Assembly (NCBI GenBank): GCA_034008185.1
Contig: CM067086.1
Span: 36,743,007 to 36,807,006 of the forward strand
Length of the DNA: 64,000 bases
Reading direction: 5' to 3'
From: Gorsachius magnificus
Lineage: Eukaryota; Chordata; Aves; Pelecaniformes; Ardeidae
The position numbers and the translations under genes were made by a program. Positions within the stretch are counted from its first letter, which is position 1. Each line of letters opens with the position of its first letter. The notes below the pieces were generated by a model, which worked only from the letters and a program-made list of their open reading frames with translations, was not told the origin of the DNA and searched no databases. Of the stretch, positions 13,501-25,014 are shown piece after piece.

Positions 13501-16500
13501 TGGAAAGGGTTAGTGGAGCACACTGCATATTATTGAGGCAATCTTCGATTTCTATCAGATATATGCATCTATATGCATAGATTGTTTAGAAGATTTATTT
13601 TGTATGTGCCTGATACTAAGAGATCCTGAGCATCTGTAGTGACCACTGAATTCAACAAATGAAGTCTGCGTAACACAAAGTGATACAGTGGTGATGTGGG
13701 TGGCCATTTTAAATTCTGGTCAGGTTATATGTAGTGCAGATAAAGCTCTACAGCTTTTGTTTCTACCAAGGCATTTCAGTTTTCATCCTCCTGAAAATGA
13801 AATCAGTGTTAAAGAATAAAATTTTTTATATATCAAACAAGAGAGGACAACTTCAGATCTCTGGAAAGATTAAAATGCTCTTGGGGCATACCAACCCCGA
13901 CCTGTCTTAATGTAGATGATGATTACCTGAGTTTGGAAAATGATTCCTCTGGTTTAGTCATGAGATAGCAGATGGTAAAGACTGAGATCAAACAGGTTTG
14001 GGTCTGTAGAGAATAGGGCAGCTGCAAATTCATGAACTGGCATTGACACTGGTTGTAAAAACGGACATCACTCTTCTGCCAAATTGCTGCGACTCCCATC
14101 AAACCTGAAGAGGCAGTTGCAGAGAATCAAAGGTAAGTCTGCTCATGGCAGATATGGTTTTAAGAACTGTGCAGATTTAGAAGGTGCTATTTAAAGCCAG
14201 TTTTCTACGCTGGGGAAGAGAAAAAGTAAAGCCTATGCAGGTATCATTCACTGCGTCACAGTCACTTATTCAATGCACAGACCTTCCTTTGGGCATCAGC
14301 AGAACACTGTGAGTTCTGGAAGAGCTTTAGAGTCATTCCCTACTAGTTATTTCTCAATAAAGTGCCCATAGTAAGGCAAATTTTCTGATGTCCAAATAAT
14401 ATTGATGGGTTTTGGGCAAAAGGTAAAGAAAAAACCAAGTATTTTTTATAAAATACTTGAGTGTAATGATGCCGTTTCTCTGCAAAGAAATTCAAACTTC
14501 CATGTCATTCACCAGTGTTCTCTGCTGTTCACTAACATTAGCAGGGATAAGTTTAGAGGACACTTACTGATATCGAGGTTATAAATGCAATATTGCTGAA
14601 ATGTCATTATAAGGTTTACTTAAGTAATGTTTATGTTAAAATCAAACAAACAATACATTTCTGCCAGTGTTGTCTGCCTCCTTGATATTTAGCACTTTTG
14701 GCATTTTGTGTAAGGCTCTGATTCCCCGTAACAATTACACTGTATCACATCTCCACATTGTTAGAGCATGGGTATCTAACCTTTGCGCTCAGTGGAACAA
14801 CGTTCCCTTTAGGCCATCAAAGCCACTGCATTTAAAGCATTGAAGTATCTGTATATTGATTGGAATATACCTTAATCAATATTGCCCTCTGTTCATACAC
14901 CATCTGGAAGTACTTTCCACCATGCCATTTTCTCACTGTTTTTTCTCGTTATGGATTTTTCCCTGGTTAAATTCATATTTAGAAATGTACTTTTTCTGCA
15001 GCTATTGAGAACTTTAATATCTCTAAACTTTTTTAATCACACTTTCTTCCAAGATGTTACTGGAAAACTTAGTGATGATGATATCAATTAAATTTTACTG
15101 AATAGCTTCATTTGTTTCAATCAACAATGTCCATATGCTGCAGCTTTCCACAGATATTTTGTCTCTGCTCCTACACACCCCCTCCTGCACAGAGAATAAT
15201 GGAGCAGTTAAAGAAAAATAAAGCCATGTCTTGGGCACAGGAAAATCTCTTATGCAATATTCAGATGACAGCGCACCTTTAGCTTGGAAAGACAGCACAC
15301 GTGGCCCTTTCTTATCCCTAATCAGTGAATGTCAGCAAGCTGAGAAAATCTTATCCTCTACCCGAGGCCTTGAAGGAGTATGTATGGCTAGTATATTCTA
15401 GTCTGATCCCTCTTCAGAGAGGACTGTTCCTTCTCAGTCTGTTTTCCTGACACAAATGCAGTGAGCATTGAAAATTATTATGCTATTTTATAGTTGCTCT
15501 GTGAAATGCAGAAATGTAATTTAACACAGTTTTTATTTTAATTATTTTAAGACTAATAAAAATGTAGTGACATTAGCATACTATAAACAATGCATTGTAA
15601 ATAACTGCAAAATAATTAAGATGCACAAGTAATCAGAAAAGTTCCTGTTTATGATCTGTACGCTTAATTTCAAATTCTTTTGGTGGTGTTGCTAGTGTTC
15701 AGAAGCATAGGTTAATGAGACTTCAGTTTGGTAGTTCACTAAATGGGGAAGATAAAGATGGTTTCTGTTGGTCAGATTAGGGATCTTAATTTTCCTATGT
15801 GAAATGTGCTTAATGAAATGAGCTGATCTGACAAGAATTGACCAAACTCTTTCAGTTCACTTTGACTGAAAGTGAGCTCTAACAATTACTGTTGTTTTCT
15901 GCTCGCAAACTTTTCTTGAGTTTACATGACTAGTCCTCTTCTGTATATAATCAGTTGACTATATGTTATATAATTGTCTGATTCTATGTGAGCTTTCTTT
16001 TTTAATGCTTGATTCTTACTGATACTTCACCCTCTGATACTAACGCATATTAGGAAGTCAAATATATTGAGTGTTTAAAATAACTGCATTCTGTATAAAA
16101 TGTTGGAAAGGGAACTGCAGTTTCACAGTGTTTCTAGATCGACTACAGGATGTTGAATTACTTTTCATTTTCATAGGTTGTCTGATTATTTGGATTCCAA
16201 GTGATACGTTCAAGTTCTTTTATATAGGCAAACCATGACTTGCGTAGAAGGAATTGAGGCTAGACACAATTCCGTACCTTTGGCATCTGATAAAGTTTGT
16301 TAAACAGTGTACCAGCATGGAAGTGATGCATTGCTCTTGAAAATCCAGTACAGGCCTACAAGAATTGAGGGCACTCATATGTTTTGTCAGGGAGCAAAGC
16401 TTTTATGAGTGCAGCTTGAACACAGCTGTGTCTTTTCCAATATATGGCCAAAAGACAAAATGCAACATGAGATTTTTATACATTCCAAGGCCCATCTGCC

Positions 16501-18077
16501 ATGAAAACCACTTATCTTTGTGGCTACAAGTTTGTTACTGATCCAAAATGGTAAAGAAAAGAAAAAAAGAGAGGAAAAAAAAAGGAGAAAGATAGAAGAA
16601 ACAGCACAAGAAAAAAGGCAACAAAGGGGAAAAATGCAGGGGAGAAAAGAACCATAAATCCATTCTTTTGTTGTTCTTCCAGCTGCATCTGTGAGCAATT
16701 GTCACAGTTACTAGTCGAACTGTATTTGACTTCTTGCCAACGTGAATTTTCCAAAACCCAAATGTAAACAAACTCTGCAAGTGCTTCCTCATTTGCCAAG
16801 CCAGTAATTATTTACTTTGTTTGGGCCTAGCATTACTGTCAGTTCAGCTTTGCAGTCTGTAATGTGTTTGCTAATGAAACCATGAGGTCTAAAGCTATGT
16901 ATTAACCTTGTCACCCTTCAATTTTGAGCTCAATAAAGTTGCACCATGGTTTTGTAAACTAGGGTTGAAGGATAGGCAAATGATTAATTATATTTTCTGT
17001 TTTCCTTTATCTAAGTAAATTGTTCATCTTTAAATCTGCCTTGCATTTAAGGTTAACTCACTGAATTTGAAGCGCTGGGAAGATGTATCATTTAGAATGG
17101 TTATAATTACCATTTGTACTGCATATCTGAAAGCCAGTGAACACGCATAACCGTACTTGACTTGATAAGTCATTAAATCATTTCACAGTGATAACTGTGA
17201 TGGTAAAAGTATAACAAGTAGGTGGGAGGCACTCACTCAGCTGAGGGACAATAGGAATATTTAGGTTGAGTGTTTGGGTACCACATTTTATCCTGGGCCT
17301 GAAGGCTGTACATGTATTATGTTTGCATGTTAGGTTTTTAGGATTAAAGATTATGGGTCTTTTAATTCTGGAATGGGAAATAAATATAATATCAGGGATG
17401 AGTGTAGTCTATCATTTAGCTACATATCACACTAAAACCAATTACCCTTACTTAACATAGATAAGTATGACTATTAATTTTTACTCTAAAACACTGGGGT
17501 TTTGCTGTGGATTGTTTTAAGTTAGATGCTCAAGCTGATTAGAGCAGAAACACACCCTTTACCCCATATGACCAGATCACTGCAACAGAAGACATTCAGG
17601 TGGCATGCGATGTGCGCTGAGATTTTGTCATTGTGAATTGTGGCTTAAATGTTATTTTTCCATCCTTTGATCTTATGGTCATATGTTTCTTGTGGTGTCC
17701 AGTGCCAGGTTAAGGCCACTTGACCTGTCTGCTGTAATATACAGTGCTTTTAACAGCTTTGATGTACTCTGACAGCAGCCAGAGGTTAGCATGACACAGT
17801 ATAATCCTGGTTGGACCCCTTTTCCTAGACTGAGTTTCATTTTTCCCTGAAGTAATAACAGAATGCTGAGAAATTACTCTTGGATTCTATCAATTTTAAT
17901 TCTTTTGCATAGGTGATCCCAGCAGAGTTAGTAGGTTAGCCCCTCAAATGTTGTCCTATCAAAAAACTTAGTACTTTGGTTGAAATCCAAATTTTTTAGT
18001 AGAAACCTCCTTTTTCTGCTTATGTAATCAAGTGCTATGCAAGCTGAAATGTTGTTAACAAAATCTTGTACATAATT
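10531..18077. other. AT-rich unique sequence, no gene seen
   Basis: This is the longest stretch before the first large CR1. All open frames are short, scattered on both strands and without recognisable domains. The only low-complexity feature I marked is the purine tract at 16551-16640. Confidence 0.55.
16551..16640. repeat. GA/A-rich low-complexity tract
   Basis: About 90 bp of nearly pure A and G on the plus strand (AAGAAAAGAAAAAAAGAGAGG and similar). It explains the hydrophobic Phe/Leu-rich minus-strand frames that overlap it. Confidence 0.8.
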
Positions 18078-19331
18078 TCTTGGCTTCACCAATGGCAAGT
18101 CCTGCTTGATCAACCTAGTGGCTTTCTATGATGGAGTGACTGCATCTGGACAGGGGAAAAGCAACAGATGTCATCTGACTTCTGTAAAGCCTTAGACATG
18201 ATCCCCCACAACATGCTCTCTCTATATTGGAGAGGTATGGATTTGATGGGTGGACTGTTTGGTGGATAAGGAATTACTTGGATGGTCACATCCAGAAAGT
18301 AGTGGTCAATGGCTCGATGTCCAAATGGAGACCAGTGACAAGCAGTGTCTGTCAGGGGTCTGTACTGGGACCAGTGCTGTTTAATATTTTCATCAATGAC
18401 ATAGACAGTGGGATCAAGTACACCCTCATCAAGTTTGCAGATGACTCCAAGCTGAGTGGTGCAGTTGACACACCAGAAGTATGGGATGTCAACCAAAGAG
18501 ACCTGGACAAGATTGAGAGGTGGGCCTGTGTGAACATCACGAGGTTCAACAAGGCCAAGAGCAAGGTCCTGCACCTGGGTCCAGGCAGCCTCCAATATAC
18601 AGGCTGGGGGATGAAGGCACTGAGACCAGCCCTGTGGAGAAGGACTGGGGGTACTGATGGATGAAAAGCTGGACATGAGCCAGCAATATGTGCTGGCAAC
18701 CCAGGCAGCAAACCATATCCTGGTCTGCATCAAAAGAAGCGTGGCCAGCAGGTCAAGGGAGGTGATTCTGCCCCTCTGCTTTGCTCTGGTGAGACCTCAC
18801 CCGGAGTACTGCATCCAGCTCTGGAGCCCTCAGCACAAGAAGGACATGGAACTGCTGGAGCAAGTCTGGAGGAGGGCCACAGAAATGATCCGAGTGCTGG
18901 AGCACTTCTCCTACAAGGACAGGCTGAGAGAGTTGGGGTTGTTCAGCCTGGAGAAGAGAAGGCTGCAGGGAGACCTTACTGCGGTCCTTCAGTACTCAAG
19001 GAGGGCCTATAGGAAAGATGGGGACAATCTTTTTAGCAGGGCCGTCTGTGACAGGACAAGGGGTAATGGTTTCAAACTAAAGAAGGGTATATTTAGACTG
19101 GATATAAGGAAGAATTTTTTTTACAATGAGGGTGGTGAAACACTGGAACAGGCTGCCCAGAGAGGTAGTGGAGGCCCCATGCCTGGAAACATTCAAGTTC
19201 AGGTTGGACAGGGCTCTGAGCAACCTGATCTGATAAAAGATGTACCTGCTTACATCTGGGGGGTTGGACTAGATGACCTCTAAAGGTACCTTCCAACCCA
19301 AGGCATTCTAAGATTCTGTGATTCTATGATT
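18078..19331 (+). mobile_element. CR1 LINE, 5'-truncated, with broken reverse transcriptase
   Basis: This is a 1.25 kb CR1 covering the middle of the reverse transcriptase to the 3' terminus. It begins near TTCACCAATGGCAAGTCC. RT motifs are readable in pieces: the frame at 18227-18664 holds [19 protein letters not shown] and KFADDSKL (catalytic FADD), and the next frame (18657-19283) holds RPHPEYCIQLWSP and [14 protein letters not shown]. The two frames are offset by a frameshift near 18600-18660. An 8 bp loss near 18175 breaks the motif-A region, where [10 protein letters not shown] can still be traced as DNA. The 3' UTR ends CTAAGATTCTGTGATTCTATG at about 19331. The copy cannot make a working enzyme. 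Confidence 0.95.
18227..19283 (+). pseudogene. CR1 reverse transcriptase remnant
   Basis: This is the coding relic inside the CR1 at 18078-19331. Two overlapping plus-strand frames carry it: 145 codons with the QGS (motif B) and FADD (motif C) signatures, then 208 codons with the RT connection and C-terminal region. The junction near 18660 is a frameshift, and endonuclease and N-terminal RT sequence are absent. In live CR1s the enzyme copies its own RNA at a nicked genomic target. This copy is a fossil. Antisense frames in the same interval (18110-18733) are shadows. Confidence 0.9.
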
Positions 19332-21879
19332 TCTGTTTCAAGACGAGATTCTAACCTTTGGCCAAGAACCATTACGCTGGAAAGTGAGATCATTGGTAAT
19401 AGAAAATCCTCTGATATTTCTTAGGATATTTTTCCATTTGATACATTACTAGAATAAATGTGACTTCAAAACTGTTAGGGTATCATGTGACTAAAATCAT
19501 ATGACCAGGCTAAAATAACGCATGTCAGAACTTGAAATGCATTCCAGAATGATGCCAGCAGCCAGTCTTTTTCTAGTGGTGTCCTACAGCTATGTAAGAC
19601 CACTGGCTGTACTTTGAGGAATCCTCAAGCAGAATCAAGTCAACTCACTTGGCCTTCTAACTTCGTGTGAGAAATCTAGAATGTAATGAGGGCTAGAGAA
19701 AGTTTCTTGGTCATTTAGTCCTCCATTGCCAGAATGGTTTCTGCAACAATGTGTGCCATGAAAAACTGGAAATATTTGTATCCTAAGGACTAGACTAATA
19801 CTCTAGAAGTCTTTGTTCCGGATGTTTTCAGTGGGGTAGAACCAAAGATCTAATCCTGTGTTTCCAACTCCAGTGGATGTGGAAATAATGCCGAAAAGTA
19901 ATACACAAACAAGCATTTAACTTCTGGAAAACTGCTGACTTGTTTGAAGTCCTAGCGGCTTCTGTTCTGGAATTCAGAATTTTGTGTAGCTATAGCTCTA
20001 CCCAAAATTTTCCTCAGTCATGTTCTTGTTGGAAGAAAATTTTTACATACAAGTTGTTCTTTTTTTTTTACTGATGAACAAAATAAGCAAACTGTATTTT
20101 GCAGTTTTCATTTAAAAGAAGTTATTGAGGTGAAAGTTAATATATGTGATTAGAAATTGTTTGGGGTTTTGTCATTTTTTTGTATCAGAGAGTCCTGTCT
20201 CATGCTTTTACTATTTCATTTCATGGGTTTCTTTTGAAGATGTTTTTGGCTTGTAAGCTAAAGTTTTACACTTGAATCATACAAAAAAATCCTCCTCTGC
20301 AACACAAATGTACACAAATCCTGGCAGAAGCTAAATTGTGTATAATTGGATTGAGCAATGAGCTTAAAGATGAAGGGGACAAAAGCGTGTCCCAAAGCTG
20401 CATTTGATAGTCTTAGAGTCTTATCTGGGGATGTTTTACACCAGGCTTGAAGACTGTATTTGTTCATAGTGATTTGTACAATCTACAGTGACATTTTATT
20501 TGAGCTGGAGTCATACAGACAAACCATAACATGCATTTAGCTCTTTCTTTTTTTGTTTTGATGAGATATCACAGCAAAACCCTCTGTAGAAGGTTGCTCA
20601 AGAAACACAGATTTAAAATGTTGAGATGAATATTGTAATGGATGATGATAAGATGGTGCAATGAGCTGCAATGGTAATCTTCTATCAGAGGTAGCTTACA
20701 GAAGAGATGTGTTAGGGATCAGGCTACTGTAAGCAACATTTTGAACTTGTGTCCTACATAGGAAAAAATATTATTTTACTTTAGCATGTATACTTTGCCA
20801 AATAAATTTGTAAACTTCTTAATGGCATTTGATTATCTTTCAAAACATCATTATTTGCAATACACATAGCTGGAAAGTACTCACTGGTTTCTCCTATTTA
20901 CCTGTAGTTACCATTATAAAAGGAGCATTGGAGATTGAGAAACTCATGTTTATAACTTACAGCGCTTTACTGACACAGTGCACAAAGTGGCATGGAAGGA
21001 ATTTCTCTATGTGAATGTTTCTCACGGTAAAATGCCTCTGAATTTTTCCTTCCTCCACAATGTTTCTGTCAAAGTTATTACTAAGCTAATTAGTTAATCA
21101 AGATAATGTATAGAATGATATATCTTCATGATAATACAATGTTGTTCTCATTGAAGTCAGTGGTATAAAATCCCATGAGGTAAAATTAGATCCCATGTTT
21201 ATTAGGTACAGTGTAAATATGGGTCAGCGGACTGCAACATTTAAATATTTTGTCCTGTTCTCTTTAACATTTTTTCCTAGAAAGCATTTTTGGAGGGAGT
21301 CAGAGCAGATTCTCTGATTCGTAGGAAGGTCTTGACAGCATATCTATTTCCTCAGACTAATGCAGATTTTACTGACATTTTTCCAGATGATAAAATACAC
21401 ACCTTACCATGAATTCATTTATTCCTGAATAAAAAAAAAACCCAAATATTTTGAAAGGCTATTTTAAAGGAATCCAGGGTTATAACTACATAAAATGACA
21501 TTAATTTCTGTGTACCTTTGTATGGTTCAGAGCTCACAAATGTCTTAAATTAGACATCTCTTAGTGTAAAATTCTCAGCTGCCATCACCAAGTCTAACCA
21601 GCGGTGCCTTATGCCAAATCAGAAATTAACACAAATGTGGACTGTTTTTCATATGACAATGTCTGCAGTAGTTTTATGTGACAGGATGGATATGGAACCA
21701 ATTTATTTTACCCTCCAGATGGATTTTTGTAGATTACTTTTTAACTGATCAAACCCCACATTACAAATGCAAATGAAAATGCTTATCTGTCTTTAAGTCT
21801 TGAATGGAACATCAAAATGTTTCCATTATTGTTCTAACCGCTATTTAATCATACTGAAGAAAACAGAAATTCTAAGCAA
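19332..21879. other. AT-rich unique sequence, no gene seen
   Basis: No exon or RNA gene is supported. The stretch around 21148-21195 (CATTGAAGTCAGTGG, then AAATTAGATCCCATG) weakly resembles the ancient amniote repeat text seen at 25988-26056, but it is too short to call. Confidence 0.5.
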
Positions 21880-21980
21880 GGTCAGGGCCCCACTGTGGCA
21901 AGAAGTGTGCAAAATACACAGCAAGAAATAGCTCCTCTCCAAGAGATTTATAGCCTAGGAAGATGATGCTAACAAACAGG
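21880..21980 (-). mobile_element. Ancient L2/MIR-type tail relic
   Basis: The plus strand reads GTCAGGGCCCCACTGTGGCA, then GTGTGCAAAATACACAGCAA, CTCCTCTCCAAGAGATTTA and TAGCCTAGGA. This is the reverse complement of the L2/MIR 3' tail found in amniotes (TGTAAGCTCTTTGGGGCAGG, then a GCGCCTAGCACAATGGGGCC-like segment). It is about 100 bp and heavily diverged. A plus-oriented copy of the same tail type is at 58878-58948. Confidence 0.6.
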
Positions 21981-23585
21981 AAAAAAAGAAGTAATACTAT
22001 TCCCATGATAACGATCTGAAGTACGTACTCTCAACTGATTGATATTTTTATCAGTATTTCAGTAGCTGAGATACTTCTCAGGGACCTGGTTTTTCTGACA
22101 TCACTGTAATATGAAGCCTGATAATACCAGGAAATGCAAGCTGAACGGTTAAAACTCACTAGTTCTGAAAACATTGCCTTTTCCAACTGTCCTGTGATCT
22201 AAAAAGAACACTGAGGCAAGAGCAGAACTGTGCCCCGTTAGTTCTAGTCCTAAAATGACTACAAGTTTATTCTTGTATTGTGTCTTCCCTCTGAAACTAG
22301 GAAGACTATATGGGAAGTCAGTATTGCCTTCTGTCCATGTTACCAGTTGCATTTTTCCTAATTTGTAGGTCGATACACTTATGTACTTGCCTAATGTCTT
22401 ATAACAACAATCTGTATCGCTCAATAATAAACACCAGTTATTGAAAAATGGCATTATTCTCTTTTGCCTTGTTGAGCTGTGTACTTATATTAAACTTTAA
22501 CTGTGTCTGCATATTAAAAGTAACTGTGGCTAAAACTGCACGTGTTTGAGAATGTGATCAACATAGAAATAGGGGTTTTGAATAATAATCCTTCCCTGTA
22601 TTTTAAATATCACAGTCAACAATGAAAGGGAGTTCTTCCTTATGTGTATAAAGTGACCTTATCAGACAGGACTGTCTGCAGACTACAAAAATTATTCTCA
22701 GAGGAACCTCTGGCAACAACACAAAAATTGCTGGATCATAGTGTTCAGTTGGAAGATTATGAAACATACTCTGATTTCCTAGAAAATTCAGAAATGAAAG
22801 AAAATGAAGACTGGGACATTTCTAATACTTACTTTGAGCCAAGAAACTGTATTATGTCTTTGAATGGGAATCCTTGAAGATTTTGAGTGGCATTTACCTA
22901 TATTACAATAGAAGTATATTCCTTTAAAAAATAAGGTTTAATATAAAAAAGCATGCAGGGCATAGCAACCCTGTAGCAATTTAGACATATATTTAAATAA
23001 CCAAGACTCATTATCTGAGGTGTTATAGAAGTAGGTTTTTAGTGATGGCAGAATCTCAAAAGTCCAGAGGTTTGGAAAAGCATGATTCAAGACTTATTAA
23101 AATCAGAGTTGCTTTGAAGACTTTTGCCATTACTTCATGTTATAAGAACATTCTCTTCAACCCAAATACATCCCTGATTCAAATATTGAATGCTCTGAGA
23201 CTAGGTATTGTTTATGATAATGCCAGTAGTAAAACCAGGCAGAGTTTTACGTTATACTAATGGTGCAGGGAAGCCTCAAAACCTTCAGAGAAAATTGTTT
23301 TTTATTGCAGTTATGACAGGTTAAAGATATGAGAAAATACAGTGATGTATGTCAGATGGGTTGGAACTTTCTCTACAGGAACACTATGATTTCTAAATGA
23401 AATTTCCATGTGTATATGGGTATTACATTTGGAAATTATGAAATCGATTACTCATTATTCTAGACTATTCAGTTCCTGATAGGGGTCAGAAGAGTTGAAG
23501 TGCATTTATCTTTCCCATGTCTATTTGGACTAAGGGAAACCAGCAAACAGGAACGGACAAACCGCATAGCATAATGATACATAAC
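21981..23585. other. AT-rich sequence with one coding-like short ORF
   Basis: No recognised gene. One plus-strand frame, open from 22626 to the TGA at 22875-22877, has an acidic, protein-like sequence (for example KLFSEEPLATTQKLLD). No homolog is recognised and no convincing splice acceptor was seen, so it is treated as a finding rather than a CDS. Confidence 0.5.
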
Positions 23586-24354
23586 TGTATTGGGTGCAGG
23601 TTGCAAGGTTTTGGGAGTGGGTGGGGGCTTAAGGGTTGGCCTCTGTGGGAGGAGTTCAGGGGCTGCCCTGCGCTGCTCACAGCTGGTTCCAGACAGCTCC
23701 ACAGGCCAAAGCTGACCCCATCAACCAAGTTTCTGGCACAGATATATCCTCCAAAGGACTGAGATGTATGGATGAGCCCACACCAGAGCATGTGTTTCCA
23801 TGAAGGTAGTGCAGCCTGTGAAGGACCCACACTCGAGTGTAGGAAAAAAGTGGGAAGGAAGGAGCAGTGGAAGGAAACCACTATATCTTGAGTGCACATA
23901 CTGCGTGCTGTCTCACTGAAGGGACTCAGTGTAACCTGAGGTGGTATCAAGGGGTGGAGGAAAGGTCTCTGTGGTGAAAAAGTGAGGCTGAGATTGTGAA
24001 TGGGGAGGAGAGGTGCCTGGAGATGATTATGGGATGAAGCTGAGCCTAGGAAAGGGGGGAGAAAGGTGTTTTCCCTAAATGTGTAAATGTTTGTTTCTTT
24101 TTTGCTGTTGTTGTTTTTGTTAATGCCCACGTATTGTCCTCAAATATTTATATTAATTTGCAATAAATTCAATTCTCAGAAGTCTATTTTGCCTGCAACT
24201 GTAGCTAGTAAGTGATGTCCTTTTCTTTATTTTCACCCACAAGTTTTCTCATTCTCTTGTTTTTCCTATTTTCTTGCTTCATCCTGCTGGAGGCAGGGGA
24301 ATGATCAAGAGGCTGCGTGGGTGCTTGGCTGCCAGCTGAGGCTAACCCACCACA
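23586..24354 (+). mobile_element. Solo LTR of an avian ERVL-type endogenous retrovirus (LTR A)
   Basis: A 769 bp element starts TGTATTGGGTGCAGGTTGCA and ends GGCTAACCCACCACA, the TG...CA boundaries of a retroviral LTR. I recognise the start (a GCAAGGTTTTGG segment) and the end (GCTGCCAGC..GG.TAACCCACCACA) as a common avian ERVL-like LTR. The flanks are ATAAC (23581-23585) and ATGAC (24355-24359), a 5 bp target duplication with one mismatch; ERVL elements usually make 5 bp duplications. AATAAA at 24162-24167 is a likely polyadenylation signal, which puts the R/U5 boundary shortly after it. There is no internal viral sequence on either side, so this is a solo LTR left by recombination. The 214-codon antisense frame across it (23486-24130) is a shadow. 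Confidence 0.88.
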
Positions 24355-24437
24355 ATGACTGTAGATGCTTTCCTTCTCATGCTGAGAACTGCGAGAAAAC
24401 TCCTTTGGGTGCATCACCTTTGAAAACTGGGGACACG

Positions 24438-25014
24438 TGCTTGTTTTGGCTGAGATGGAGTTAATTTCCTTCATAATAGCTTGTATGGTGCTGCCTTTTG
24501 GATTTGTGACCAAAACAGTTTTGATAACACACTGATGTTTTAGCTATCGCTGAACAGTGCTTGCACAGCATCAAGGCCTTTTCTGCATCTCACGCTGCCC
24601 CACCACAGAGTAGGATGGGGTGTGCATAGGAATCTGGGAGGGGACACAGCCAGGATAACTGACCAAAGGGATATTCCATACTTTATGATGTCATGCTCAG
24701 CAATAAAAGTTGGGGGAAATAAGGAGGAAGGGGGAGTGTTCGGAGTTACAGCGTTTGTCTTCTCAAGTAGTGGTTACACGTGATGGAGCCCTGCTTTCCT
24801 GGAAATGGCTGAACACCTGCCTGCCCATGGCAAGTAGTGAATGAATTCCTTATTTTGCTTTGCTTGCGTGCATAGCTTTGTTTTCCCTATTGTCTTTATC
24901 TCAACCTATGAGTTTCTCACTTTTGCCCTTCCAACTCTTTCCCCCATCCCATTTGGGGAGAGTGAGCAAGCGGCTCTGCAGGCCTTAGCTGCCTCCTGGG
25001 GCTAACCCACAACA
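24438..25014 (+). mobile_element. Solo LTR of a second avian ERVL-type family (LTR B)
   Basis: A 577 bp element starts TGCTTGTTTTGGCTGAGATG and ends GGGGCTAACCCACAACA. It is the same family as the LTR at 61272-61810. Shared blocks in the same order are ACTGATGTTTTAG (24531-24543 and 61368-61380), GGGACACAGCCAGGA-like text, ATATTCCATAC-like text, a CTCAACC and CCCCCATCCCA segment, and the GTGAGC.AGCGGCT end. CAATAAAAGT at 24701 sits where the promoter TATA box is expected, so AATAAA there may be a mutated TATA rather than a poly(A) signal. The flanks ACACG (24433-24437) and GGACG (25015-25019) agree at 3 of 5 positions, consistent with a decayed 5 bp duplication. It lies 83 bp downstream of LTR A. 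Confidence 0.85.

Noticed and set aside
16387..16799. Three Phe/Leu-rich minus-strand ORFs resembling membrane segments
   Set aside because: The hydrophobic stretch is the complement of the A/G-rich tract at 16551-16640.
18110..18733. 207-codon minus-strand ORF
   Set aside because: It is the antisense shadow of the CR1 reverse transcriptase relic on the plus strand.
23486..24130. 214-codon minus-strand ORF
   Set aside because: It runs antisense through the solo LTR at 23586-24354, and its Ser/Pro/Leu-rich sequence reflects the LTR's composition.
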